The notes under the pieces were generated by a model. That model worked only from the letters and a program-made list of their open reading frames with translations, had not been told where the DNA came from and ran no database searches. A stretch of 64,000 nt of DNA from an uncultured Prevotellaceae bacterium (lineage in GTDB: Bacteria > Bacteroidota > Bacteroidia > Bacteroidales > Bacteroidaceae), in contig CACWOS010000004.1 of the NCBI GenBank assembly GCA_902762565.1, forward strand, positions 1 through 64,000, read 5' to 3'. Of this stretch, positions 8,177-16,368 are shown one piece after another (the stretch's first letter is position 1; each line of letters begins with the position of its first letter). Made by a program: the position numbers and the translations under genes.

Positions 8177-9277
8177 ATGAAACGTCCTTTCTTGGCATTT
8201 TGCATGACCTTTGCTACCATGGTTGGTACTGCTTCCACGACACTGCCCATTCAGGGCACCATCATCCGTCCTACCAACAAAAACATACAATACATCGGGC
8301 GTATCTGCTTCGACCAGCCTGAGCGTCCGCGCTTCACGTTCCCTGGCGTGCAAATCAATGCTTGCTTCACAGGAACGTCGTTGAAAATGATAGCCAAGCC
8401 GAAGAGTGGCTACTTCATGGCACAGATTGACCAGGCCGAACCGTTCAAGGTGGCCTTTATGGGTGCTCGTGACTCGGTCGTGACGCTAGCTACCGCCCTG
8501 CCACAAGGCCAGCATACCGTCAGACTGATGTACATTATCGAGGGTTACGACCTGAAGCCAAGTTTCTGGGGTTTCGTCCTCGATAGTGGTGCCACGCTAT
8601 TGCCACCACCTGCCCTACCCTCAAAAACCATCGAATTCATCGGGAACTCCATTACTTGTGCCTATGGTAATGAGTCGATATCAGAAGCCGACCATTTCGA
8701 GTACGAAACAGAGAATCATTACTATTCTTATGCACAAATGACGGCTCGCAACCTTGGTGCCCAGGCTCATGTTGTAGCCCGATCAGGCATCGGCGTTTAT
8801 CGACACTATGGTGGTCCCAAGACGGGTACGCCTGAGAATGTGATGACCACTGAATACGAATACACCAACCTTTACGACCGCTCTGAACGCTGGGACTTCC
8901 GTCGCTATCAGCCTCAGGTGGTATGCATCAATCTGGGTACTAACGACTTGTCGACCAACAACTATGACGTCAAGCGCTTCAAGCAGGCCTACCAGCAGTT
9001 CTACAAACAAGTACGTGGACACAACCCACAGGCCAAAATCGTCTTCCTCACGGGCTCGATGATGGGTGGCAAGGAACTTGAAATAGCCAAGAAGACTCTC
9101 AACGAGTTGGTTGACGAAGCCAAGAAAAGCGGCGACCAACAAGTCTACCGCTTTGATTTCACCCCACACAACGGTTCGCTGAAGTATGGTGCCGACTGGC
9201 ATCCTTCTATCTGGCAACACCAGTTTATGGCTGCCGAACTAACCAGCTATCTGCGCCAACTGATGCAATGGTTTTAA
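8177..9277 (+). CDS. CE2-type SGNH acetyl (xylan) esterase, secreted
   Basis: A 366-aa exported esterase resembling carbohydrate esterase family 2: an N-terminal beta-sandwich (about residues 22-135) followed by an SGNH hydrolase domain. Block I is IEFIGNSITC with the likely nucleophile Ser158 (GNS rather than GDS); block III is NLGTNDLS; the Asp/His pair is in ADWHPS (Asp340, His342). CE2 enzymes remove acetyl groups from xylan, mannan or other glycans. The ATG at MKRPFLAFCMTFATMVG starts a signal peptide; the 16 upstream codons lie over the promoter. It is followed after 46 nt by another putative carbohydrate esterase, suggesting a hemicellulose deacetylation pair. Confidence 0.88.
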   Translation: MKRPFLAFCMTFATMVGTASTTLPIQGTIIRPTNKNIQYIGRICFDQPERPRFTFPGVQINACFTGTSLKMIAKPKSGYFMAQIDQAEPFKVAFMGARDSVVTLATALPQGQHTVRLMYIIEGYDLKPSFWGFVLDSGATLLPPPALPSKTIEFIGNSITCAYGNESISEADHFEYETENHYYSYAQMTARNLGAQAHVVARSGIGVYRHYGGPKTGTPENVMTTEYEYTNLYDRSERWDFRRYQPQVVCINLGTNDLSTNNYDVKRFKQAYQQFYKQVRGHNPQAKIVFLTGSMMGGKELEIAKKTLNELVDEAKKSGDQQVYRFDFTPHNGSLKYGADWHPSIWQHQFMAAELTSYLRQLMQWF

Positions 9278-9323
9278 GATTACTTGAAAAAAGTACAAAA
9301 CATATCCGAAAAAACAGAGATTT

Positions 9324-10142
9324 ATGAAGAAACAAGTACTGACATGTCTCATGATGCTCATAGCCACAATGGCCATGGCACAGAAACCTATTGAGATGAA
9401 CCTATGGCCCAATGGCCCGAAAACAAGTAATGGTGACCCAAACGACATGGCTAAGGTTACCATATACCTGCCTAACGAAAAGAAGGCCACAGGACGTGCT
9501 ATCGTATGCTGTCCAGGTGGTGGCTACTCGCATCTTGCCATGCAACATGAGGGGTTTGATTGGGCTCCTTTCTTCAATGGTCAGGGCATCGCTCTCATTG
9601 TCCTGAAGTATCGTATGCCTCACGGCAACTATACGGTACCTGCTGAAGATGCCGAAGAAGCTATGCGACTAGTTCGCCAGCATGCTGAAGAGTGGCATAT
9701 CAATACCAAGGACGTCGGTATCATGGGGTTCTCGGCTGGAGGCCACCTAGCCTCTACGGTTGCCACTCATGCCACTGGTGATGCTGCACCCAACTTCCAG
9801 ATACTGTTCTATCCAGTTATCTCCATGGAACAAGGTACGACTCATCAAGGCTCACGCGACAATCTGCTGGGCAAGAATCCCAAACGTAAACTAGTGAACG
9901 AATATTGCAACGAACAGCACATCACTAAGCACACCCCGCGTGCCTTCCTGGCTTTAGCACACGACGACCGCGCCGTACCGCCCATCAACAGCATAAACTA
10001 CTACGAAGAGTTGTATGCCAACAAGGTGCCTGCAGCCATGTACGTCTATCCCTCAGGTGGCCACGGCTTTGGCATCCGCCAATCGTTTGCCTATCATTTC
10101 GAGATGATGCTTGAACTGAAAGCTTGGCTGCGCAGCTTTTAA
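9324..10142 (+). CDS. Secreted alpha/beta-hydrolase, acetyl-xylan-esterase-like
   Basis: A 272-aa protein with signal peptide (cleavage after AMAQ). The alpha/beta-hydrolase core has an oxyanion-type CCPGGGYSHLA (near residue 63), nucleophile motif GFSAGGHL (Ser137), acid in LAHDDRAVPP and His in SGGHGFG. Related Bacteroidetes enzymes are acetyl-xylan or feruloyl esterases, so plant polysaccharide de-esterification is likely. It lies directly downstream of the CE2 esterase on the same strand. Its last bases meet the end of the convergent VanX-type gene (4-nt overlap). Confidence 0.85.
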   Translation: MKKQVLTCLMMLIATMAMAQKPIEMNLWPNGPKTSNGDPNDMAKVTIYLPNEKKATGRAIVCCPGGGYSHLAMQHEGFDWAPFFNGQGIALIVLKYRMPHGNYTVPAEDAEEAMRLVRQHAEEWHINTKDVGIMGFSAGGHLASTVATHATGDAAPNFQILFYPVISMEQGTTHQGSRDNLLGKNPKRKLVNEYCNEQHITKHTPRAFLALAHDDRAVPPINSINYYEELYANKVPAAMYVYPSGGHGFGIRQSFAYHFEMMLELKAWLRSF

Positions 10143-10918
10143 AGCTGTTTGACAGGAAAGGTGAAATAAGTATCAGGGAACGGTTCGTCTTTCAACGTAA
10201 AGTGCCACCATTCGCTGTCCAACGGCTTAAAGCCATGGACTAGCATGGCCTTACGCAGAATCATACGGTTCCTGAATTGTTGTTCGGTGATGCTGCGGCC
10301 TTTGGGACTCGCGCTGTTGTCGCCCGTATATTCGCCCGTTTCGGGATTACCACAGAAGTCGGGATGGCTCTCGGGACCGAACCAGTCGAACGTTCCACCC
10401 ATATCCACTTCCTTCTCCGTCGTCATGTCGAAGAGCGTCAGATCAACCGTGGAGCCACGTGTGTGACCACTCTTCTCCATGATGTATTCCTGTTCGAAGA
10501 GCACGCTCTTGTCCAAATCAGGATAGAAGTAAGACTTCATCAGCGTGTCAGCAACGTTTTCTGCCCAGCGAACAAAGTGGTCGACTCCCTTCTGCGGACG
10601 ATAGGCATCGTATATCTTTAGACGGTAGCCCTGTGCTTTCACATCATCGCTTACAGCCTTCAATGCTTCAGCAGCTTGCTTTGTCAGCAGAGCCGTAGGT
10701 TCCAAATAGCCATCGATGCGACTGCCCACGAAATTATAAGTACCATAGTAGCGAATTTCTAGAATAGCATCAGGCACAACGTCGGTCAATGTTACAAACT
10801 GGCTCGAGTCATCCGTAGAACAAACTATTGTCTTGTCTTTGTTCGAACAAGCTATAAACAGACTTATGCTGCTAATGAGGGTGGCAGCAAGCACCCATTG
10901 CATCATCTTTTTCATCAT
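10139..10918 (-). CDS. D-alanyl-D-alanine dipeptidase (VanX/DdpX family) lipoprotein
   Basis: The 259-aa product belongs to peptidase family M15D. Zinc ligands are visible as SGHTRGSTVDLTLFD (His and Asp) and DSEWWHFTL (catalytic Glu and third-ligand His); RIDGYLEP and YDAYRPQKG are also family motifs. A signal with lipobox ISLFIAC anchors it in the envelope. Family members cleave D-Ala-D-Ala; in organisms without vancomycin resistance genes they serve peptidoglycan peptide recycling. No vanH/vanA genes are nearby, so a role in glycopeptide resistance is not indicated. Confidence 0.92.
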   Translation of the reverse strand: MMKKMMQWVLAATLISSISLFIACSNKDKTIVCSTDDSSQFVTLTDVVPDAILEIRYYGTYNFVGSRIDGYLEPTALLTKQAAEALKAVSDDVKAQGYRLKIYDAYRPQKGVDHFVRWAENVADTLMKSYFYPDLDKSVLFEQEYIMEKSGHTRGSTVDLTLFDMTTEKEVDMGGTFDWFGPESHPDFCGNPETGEYTGDNSASPKGRSITEQQFRNRMILRKAMLVHGFKPLDSEWWHFTLKDEPFPDTYFTFPVKQL

Positions 10919-10969
10919 GAATCGTTACATTCATTAAAATGGGCTTGGTATGTAGAGTGAGAGCACAGC

Positions 10970-11272
10970 CTATATGGCTCTAATTGCCACCATGACTGCA
11001 TCATCGATGCGCTTAGTGTCGCCTCGGAATTCCTCAACAGTACCAACCGTCGCTATAACAGCAGATTCTACCCTTGCCTTCAGGTTGTTAATGCGCTCCA
11101 GTTCTTGCAGGTCCTGTCTAACCCTCTCTTCTGTCTGCTCTCCTACCGTATATTTGGTATAGAGGTATGTACCAAGACTAATAACTTCGTTTAAAATGGC
11201 TGCCACGATGATAATCGCAACTCCCATCCATACTTTTCTTAACCTGAATACAAAATTATCTACTATCTTCAT
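10970..11272 (-). CDS. Small single-pass membrane protein, likely sensor fragment
   Basis: A 100-aa product: short cytoplasmic start, one membrane helix (VWMGVAIIIVAAILNEVISL) and then a charged helical stretch (EERVRQDLQELERINNLKARV). This layout matches the N-terminus of Bacteroidetes membrane sensors (histidine kinases or PP2C phosphatases with an extracytoplasmic sensor region), but the frame stops soon after the sensor region begins and no kinase or phosphatase follows. It may be a remnant or a short membrane protein in its own right. There is no clear partner in the neighbourhood. Confidence 0.5.
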   Translation of the reverse strand: MKIVDNFVFRLRKVWMGVAIIIVAAILNEVISLGTYLYTKYTVGEQTEERVRQDLQELERINNLKARVESAVIATVGTVEEFRGDTKRIDDAVMVAIRAI

Positions 11273-11334
11273 TTTATCACCTTTTTTGACTCAGAATGTA
11301 GATACTTGTCCAAAGCCTTTGTATAGTCACTTTA

Positions 11335-12474
11335 TCACAGCAACTTCTTAATATCTTCTTCAAGGTCCTTGATTTGCTGTGAACGGCTAATCAAGTTGTT
11401 GCCGCGGTCAATCAGGAAAAACTCGGGTAAGGTCTGCACATTATAAATAGTCAAGAAGCTGTTGTTGTTCTCGTCAGCACGTACGCTAATCCAAGGCAGG
11501 GCTGCCGTCTGCTGCTTCCAGAAGTGCTCGTCGGCATCAAGGCTGACTTGATAGATTTCGAGGCCTTGGGCATGATACTTATTGTAGATTTCACGCAGTG
11601 CCAGGATGCGGGCAGGCGACTCGTTCTGAGCAAAGACGTGGAAGTCGAGCAATACGACTTGTCCCTTCAAGTCGGTCAATTTACGCAACTGTCCCTTGTT
11701 ATCATTTAAGGCAATGTCAATGACACCAGCAGTCTGAATCTTTGCGGGATCAATGGTCTTTGACTGGTCGGCATCGGCTATACGCACGTTCTTCATGCCC
11801 TCAATGGCGATATTGTGCAAGTTCTTGCCACGCTCGGCATCTGGATAGTAGGTGTCCCAACTAGTGGCAACAGCGGCAAACACCTTGATATCGTCGCGAT
11901 TGGTGCGAGGATTGAATATCAACGTATTGCCTAATGTCTGGAACAAAGCAAAATACGCATATGGCTTAGCTGGGTCAGGGAAGATATAGTCACGTTTCAC
12001 ATCTTCCTTATACTGCTGAACCAATGCCAAAATACTGTCATTAGCCTGGTCGATGGTCAGAGACTCGTTACGACCCACAGCCATAGCACGCTTCTGCAAA
12101 TCCATTTGACGCAGGGCCAACTCCTTAATCTTGGCACAATTGTCGGAACCGCTGACCTCGTACTGCGAGGCCATCTGCGGATAGGCGGCATTCACCGTAA
12201 CAGTCTCTGTAGAATCTATCGAGAGTGAGATAATCTGGTCGCTGATGCGCAGACGATAGAACTCAGGAGCCTGCTGGGCCTGGCCAGCCAGACTGAATTT
12301 ACCATCGGCATCAAGACGAACGGAGTCAATGACCTCCGGACCCATCAAACCGATGTTCTCTAGATAGAGTACAGAATCTTTGGCATTCGTAATACTACCT
12401 TCTACGTGGAATTTCTTTTCGCTGCACGAAACCATGCCCAGCACGGCCAGTGCCATTATTACATATTTCTTCAT
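11335..12474 (-). CDS. DUF4369/thioredoxin-fold lipoprotein lacking CxxC
   Basis: A 379-aa lipoprotein (MKKYVIM..., lipobox VLGMVSC). Residues 20-120 look like the DUF4369 beta domain (HVEGSITNAKDSVLYLEN), and the C-terminal 140 residues have a thioredoxin/AhpC-TSA fold (TDLKGQVVLLDFHVFAQ, IYNVQTLPEFFLIDRG, with the cis-Pro region). The redox motif expected after LLDF (usually WASWCGPC) is replaced by HVFAQNESPA, so both cysteines are missing and disulphide exchange is not possible. The ATG at MKKYVIM is preferred to an upstream one 18 codons earlier, which overlies the promoter. Confidence 0.85.
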   Translation of the reverse strand: MKKYVIMALAVLGMVSCSEKKFHVEGSITNAKDSVLYLENIGLMGPEVIDSVRLDADGKFSLAGQAQQAPEFYRLRISDQIISLSIDSTETVTVNAAYPQMASQYEVSGSDNCAKIKELALRQMDLQKRAMAVGRNESLTIDQANDSILALVQQYKEDVKRDYIFPDPAKPYAYFALFQTLGNTLIFNPRTNRDDIKVFAAVATSWDTYYPDAERGKNLHNIAIEGMKNVRIADADQSKTIDPAKIQTAGVIDIALNDNKGQLRKLTDLKGQVVLLDFHVFAQNESPARILALREIYNKYHAQGLEIYQVSLDADEHFWKQQTAALPWISVRADENNNSFLTIYNVQTLPEFFLIDRGNNLISRSQQIKDLEEDIKKLL

Positions 12475-12497
12475 ACTACTACTTCTTATTTGGGGTA

Positions 12498-12505
12498 CAA
12501 AGGTA
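12498..12505 (-). promoter_or_regulatory. -7 element for thioredoxin-fold lipoprotein
   Basis: The minus strand reads TACCTTTG, 23 nt before the chosen ATG. Confidence 0.6.
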
Positions 12506-12510
12506 CGAAT

Positions 12511-12553
12511 AAGTGAGTAAAAAGCCAAAAGTTTTTAGGCTTTTTACTCACTT
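12511..12553 (-). terminator. Strong hairpin terminator
   Basis: A perfect 16-bp stem (AAGTGAGTAAAAAGCC with GGCTTTTTACTCACTT, 11-nt loop) lies 21 nt after the stop of the 404-aa gene and before the next promoter. There is no long T-run after it. Confidence 0.75.
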
Positions 12554-12573
12554 CTTTTATGAAGAACTCGTAA

Positions 12574-13788
12574 TTAGTCTACTGGTGGCAGTTCACTCTT
12601 GGTGATTTTTCCTTTCAGCGCGCTCAGCCCCACGATGCCGTTTGGATTGTAAATAAAGAAACGGCCATCGCCCTCACGGAGCCAGAAGTTACCATTCCAG
12701 TCGCAATAGACACTACTTACGGAACTGATTTTCTCCTTACGCTCCAGTCCTGTCCATTTCTCCTTACCAACAATGTCTGTCTCGAACTCCATCTGCTTAG
12801 TAATGGTGGGCGTACCTTCTAGTTTCTTGTTGGTCCATTCGTAGTAGTGCTTCTCGAAGTTATCGGTCTCTGCAAACACATGTTTCTGACTGAAGGCCAC
12901 ACGCGTAAACTTCTTATTCTCGCCAGGCAGAACATAGGCCTCCTCCCATTTCATATTCTTCATAGGCGAACGCATAATCTGCTCACCCATAGCAACATAA
13001 AGCACGTTGTCGACGTCATCACGCCAAATCGCTGTGACTTCGCCGCCACCACCATTACCAATCTCTTTCATTTTCCACTCCTTGTGACCTATCGCATTCT
13101 TCTTGTCACGGAAGTTGGGGGTCGGCTGTCCCTTCGGCAGAATACATATATTCTCCATACCATGATAGAACAGGGTACCATTATTACTCAATATACCATC
13201 CCACGCATCACCGTAATAGCCCGTGATAAGCTTCTCCTGTTGGTCGAACACCAAACTATTATTAATTCCTATCAGAGCAATATAACGGCCATTGGGCGAC
13301 GTGATAATTTTGCTGCCTTCCATAGATTTTACCAGATAAGCATCGTCACCCCACGGCTGTTGCTTCACCAGCACCTCTGACGTGTTGACATCCGTGCCAT
13401 TGAAGCGCACAATGCCAATATCTTCCAAACGCATATAGATATTGCTGCTGTCGGCTCCTGCACAAAGGATCTTAGCACGACGACGGGTCTTTCTGGGCAC
13501 AACGATTTTCACTTCTCCAGTCTTCTTGTCCACTGCACGAAGCGTATTCGATTCGCCATTCTTATAATCCAGGAAATAGATGTTGTTAGCATCCTCGAAG
13601 AGGTCGTGCTGAATCCACTGATCGAAGTCCAAGATGGCAAACTTACCTGACGACTTGGTTGCACCGGGCTTCTTAGCTGCTGCGGCGGCGGCAGGTTTCT
13701 TGGCGGCAGGGCGTTTCTTGACTTGCGCCTGGGCAATGAGTATGCCGGCACCTAACAAACACAATAAGGTCAGAATCTTTGTTCTCAT
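12574..13788 (-). CDS. Secreted propeller-like protein with Ala/Lys/Pro linker
   Basis: A 404-aa exported protein of unknown function. After the signal peptide (ends near AQAQ, residue 22) comes a low-complexity linker rich in Lys, Pro and Ala (KKRPAAKKPAAAAAAKKPG), then about 350 residues of recurring beta-strand blocks such as NNIYFLDYKNGESNTLRAVD, SNIYMRLEDIGIVRFNG and GNFWLREGDGRFFIYNPNG, consistent with a beta-propeller. The basic linker might bind the cell wall. Its promoter was not identified; the upstream helicase gene ends 31 nt away, so they may be co-transcribed. Confidence 0.65.
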   Translation of the reverse strand: MRTKILTLLCLLGAGILIAQAQVKKRPAAKKPAAAAAAKKPGATKSSGKFAILDFDQWIQHDLFEDANNIYFLDYKNGESNTLRAVDKKTGEVKIVVPRKTRRRAKILCAGADSSNIYMRLEDIGIVRFNGTDVNTSEVLVKQQPWGDDAYLVKSMEGSKIITSPNGRYIALIGINNSLVFDQQEKLITGYYGDAWDGILSNNGTLFYHGMENICILPKGQPTPNFRDKKNAIGHKEWKMKEIGNGGGGEVTAIWRDDVDNVLYVAMGEQIMRSPMKNMKWEEAYVLPGENKKFTRVAFSQKHVFAETDNFEKHYYEWTNKKLEGTPTITKQMEFETDIVGKEKWTGLERKEKISSVSSVYCDWNGNFWLREGDGRFFIYNPNGIVGLSALKGKITKSELPPVD

Positions 13789-13819
13789 AGTCTTTTTACA
13801 ATTATTGATTAGAACTAAA

Positions 13820-15661
13820 TTACTTCTTCTTACGAGGCTTGCGAATGGCCCAGCCTTCCTCGCTGAAATCGGGCTCTTCGCCCTTCAGGAACTTCATCCA
13901 GTCTTCTTTCTTATAAGTCTTCTGAGGGCTGGTATCCCTAGATTTTCTAGCAGGTCTAGAGTCTCTAGATGTTTTAGATGGTCTGGAAGGTTTGCCGCCT
14001 TCGTCGGCGTCGTTACAACGCACCTCACGCTTCTTGTACACCTGACCGTTGACATATTTGATGACACGTTCGGCATCCTCCTCAGGCACCTCAAAGTACG
14101 ACATCGTGGTTAGCAGGTCGATATGGCCTACAGCCACATGGCCACGTACGTTCTTGTTCAGAAACTGCATCAGTTCGCCAGGATAAAAGCCGTCCTTCTT
14201 ACCTAGATTGATAAACAACTTACGCATACCCTTGCTCGTAGGTGTTACTGTTTTTTTGCTCTTGTTGCCGCGCTCTATTTTCTCGCCTTTCCCCTCTTTT
14301 CTCGATGAAACGGGCAAGATTTCTGGGGCATCGGCATAGTAAGCTAAGAACTTGCCAAACTCCAAGGAGACAATTTTCTTGATGAGATCATCCTTGTCGA
14401 CATACTCGAAATAGCGACTGATATCTTGCATAAACGGAGCTATCTGCTCCTCGTCGACATCGGCCTTCACAATCTGGTCCATCACCTTATAGAGCTGCTT
14501 CTTACATATCTCTTCTGCCGATGGAATGATGCCTTCTTCGAACTTCTTACCGATTTCCTTCTCGATATTGCGAATCTTATGCTTTTCGCGGATGTGGACA
14601 ATACTGATAGAAGTACCCTTCTTGCCTGCACGACCCGTACGACCAGAGCGGTGGGTGTAGTTCTCTATGTCGTCTGGCAGTCCGTAGTTAATGACATGTG
14701 TCAGGTCGTCAACATCCAGTCCACGGGCAGCCACATCAGTAGCTACCAAGAGTTGAACGGTATGCTGGCGGAACTTTTGCATAGTCAGGTCGCGCTGCTG
14801 CTGCGACAAGTCGCCATGTAATGACTCGGCATTATAACCGTCTTTGATAAGTTTGTCGGCCACCTCCTGCGTTTCTATCTTCGTACGACAGAAGATAATA
14901 GCAAAAATGCGTGGATAGTAGTCTACCAATCGCTTGAGTGCCAAGTATTTATCCTTGGCATTTACCATATAGTAGATATGGTTCACGTGCTCAGCACCCT
15001 CGTTGCGCGAGCCAACAACAATCTCCTTATAATCGCGTAGATAACCCTTGGCGATGCGTTCAATTTCCCTACTCATCGTAGCAGAGAAGAGTAACGTGTT
15101 CCTATCCTCAGGTACACCCTCCAAAATGGCATCGATACTCTCTGAGAAGCCCATGTTCAACATCTCGTCGGCCTCGTCGAGTACCACGTTATGCACATCG
15201 TCCAACTTGGCCACGCCACGATTCATCAAGTCGAGGAGTCGACCTGGTGTGGCCACAATGATTTGCACACCCTTACGCAGGGCACGAATCTGCTGTTCTA
15301 TCGAGGCACCTCCATAGACCGCCTCAATGTGGATGCCATCCAAATACTTCGCAAAGTCGCGCAAGTCGTCAGCTATCTGCAGACAAAGTTCACGTGTAGG
15401 AGCCAAAACAAGGGCATGAGGCAGTCCCCTCCCAATTTCGCCCATCTGCGGGTGTGGCATCTCGGCTATCCTTTGCAGCACGGGTATACCAAATGCTGCC
15501 GTCTTACCTGTACCCGTCTGGGCTAGGGCGATAACGTCATTTTTATTACCTAATAGATAAGGTATTACTTCCTCCTGTACGGGCATGGGCTGTACGAACC
15601 CCATCTCCTCAATGGCGCGGCGAATCCTTTCGCTGACACCAAGTTCTTCAAATGTCTTCAA
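13820..15661 (-). CDS. DEAD-box ATP-dependent RNA helicase (DeaD/CsdA type)
   Basis: A 613-aa DEAD-box helicase that unwinds RNA duplexes, usually in ribosome assembly or cold adaptation. Motifs in order: Q motif region FVQPMPVQ, I AQTGTGKT, Ia PTRELCLQ, II VLDEADEML, III FSATM, V VATDVAARGLDVDD, VI HRSGRTGRAGK. Residues about 480-555 form a DbpA/CsdA-type RNA-binding domain (MRKLFINLGKKDGFYPGELM), followed by a basic Ser/Arg/Lys-rich tail that ends in RKPRKKK. Confidence 0.93.
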   Translation of the reverse strand: MKTFEELGVSERIRRAIEEMGFVQPMPVQEEVIPYLLGNKNDVIALAQTGTGKTAAFGIPVLQRIAEMPHPQMGEIGRGLPHALVLAPTRELCLQIADDLRDFAKYLDGIHIEAVYGGASIEQQIRALRKGVQIIVATPGRLLDLMNRGVAKLDDVHNVVLDEADEMLNMGFSESIDAILEGVPEDRNTLLFSATMSREIERIAKGYLRDYKEIVVGSRNEGAEHVNHIYYMVNAKDKYLALKRLVDYYPRIFAIIFCRTKIETQEVADKLIKDGYNAESLHGDLSQQQRDLTMQKFRQHTVQLLVATDVAARGLDVDDLTHVINYGLPDDIENYTHRSGRTGRAGKKGTSISIVHIREKHKIRNIEKEIGKKFEEGIIPSAEEICKKQLYKVMDQIVKADVDEEQIAPFMQDISRYFEYVDKDDLIKKIVSLEFGKFLAYYADAPEILPVSSRKEGKGEKIERGNKSKKTVTPTSKGMRKLFINLGKKDGFYPGELMQFLNKNVRGHVAVGHIDLLTTMSYFEVPEEDAERVIKYVNGQVYKKREVRCNDADEGGKPSRPSKTSRDSRPARKSRDTSPQKTYKKEDWMKFLKGEEPDFSEEGWAIRKPRKKK

Positions 15662-15692
15662 ATGTCTATAATTACTTTTTGTTATTCGGTTG

Positions 15693-15700
15693 CAAAGATA
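15693..15700 (-). promoter_or_regulatory. -7 element of RNA helicase promoter
   Basis: The minus strand reads TATCTTTG, 31 nt before the helicase ATG and next to a heptamer tract. Confidence 0.6.
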
Positions 15701-15707
15701 CGAAAAA

Positions 15708-15735
15708 CATTAAACATTAAACATTAAACATTAAA
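15708..15735. repeat. Heptamer tract CATTAAA x4
   Basis: Four perfect CATTAAA copies stand between divergent promoters. A second, degenerate run (TAAACAC, TAAATAC, TAAACTC, CAAACTT) follows at 15764-15791. Confidence 0.9.
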
Positions 15736-15796
15736 AAATTTGCTGTCACATGCAAAATTTCTCTAAACACTAAATACTAAACTCCAAACTTTTTTG

Positions 15797-15804
15797 TAAC
15801 TTTG
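15797..15804 (+). promoter_or_regulatory. -7 element of LOG-family gene promoter
   Basis: TAACTTTG preceded by a T6 run, only 8 nt before the ATG, so the leader would be very short. Confidence 0.65.
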
Positions 15805-15812
15805 CAGAAGTT

Positions 15813-16352
15813 ATGAAGATATGTGTGTTTTGCTCTGCTAATCAGCAGATTGACCCAGACTTCTTTAGCCTAACAGAAGCATTGGGCATCTGGGCTGCCA
15901 AGAACGGCCATACCATAGTGTATGGTGGTGTCAATTGCGGCCTGATGGAGTGTGTGGCGAAAGCAGCTCACGAAGCTGGAGGTCGTACCATTGGCGTGAT
16001 TCCAAAGATTATCGAGAAAAACGGACGCATCTCTGAGTATGTAGACGTAGAGATTATGTGCGACAACCTGAGTGATCGCAAGCAACTGATGGAGGCTCAG
16101 GCTGATGTGTTCATTGCTCTGCCTGGCGGCATTGGTACCATTGACGAAGTCTTTACGGTTGCCGCTTCGGCGACCATTGGGTATCATCACAAACGTGTCA
16201 TCCTGTATAACATGAAAGGCTTTTGGAATGGTATGATAGCTATGCTTGACGACCTTCAGGCACGTGGCGTCATACGTCAGCAGTGGCAGGACTGGATAGC
16301 CGTAGCCAATTCACTGGAAGATATTGAATTGCTGTTGAATATTGAACGCTGA
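15813..16352 (+). CDS. LOG family protein (nucleoside 5'-monophosphate phosphoribohydrolase-like)
   Basis: A 179-aa Rossmann-fold protein with the LOG signature PGGIGTIDEVF (near residues 107-117) and the arginine of SDRKQLM, which contribute to the active site of cytokinin-type phosphoribohydrolases. In bacteria they hydrolyse AMP or modified AMP to base and ribose 5-phosphate; the physiological substrate here is unknown. The last codons (LLNIER) are encoded by a 7-bp periodic tract that continues to the start of the MscS gene 13 nt later. Confidence 0.9.
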   Translation: MKICVFCSANQQIDPDFFSLTEALGIWAAKNGHTIVYGGVNCGLMECVAKAAHEAGGRTIGVIPKIIEKNGRISEYVDVEIMCDNLSDRKQLMEAQADVFIALPGGIGTIDEVFTVAASATIGYHHKRVILYNMKGFWNGMIAMLDDLQARGVIRQQWQDWIAVANSLEDIELLLNIER

Positions 16353-16368
16353 AGATTGAGACATTATG
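16334..16368. repeat. Degenerate heptamer tract at LOG-MscS junction
   Basis: Consecutive 7-mers GTTGAAT, ATTGAAC, GCTGAAG, ATTGAGA, CATTATG span the stop of the LOG gene and the ATG of the channel gene. Confidence 0.6.

Noticed and set aside
10139-10918. Vancomycin resistance gene cluster
   Set aside because: Only the dipeptidase-like gene is present; vanH, vanA and regulators are absent.
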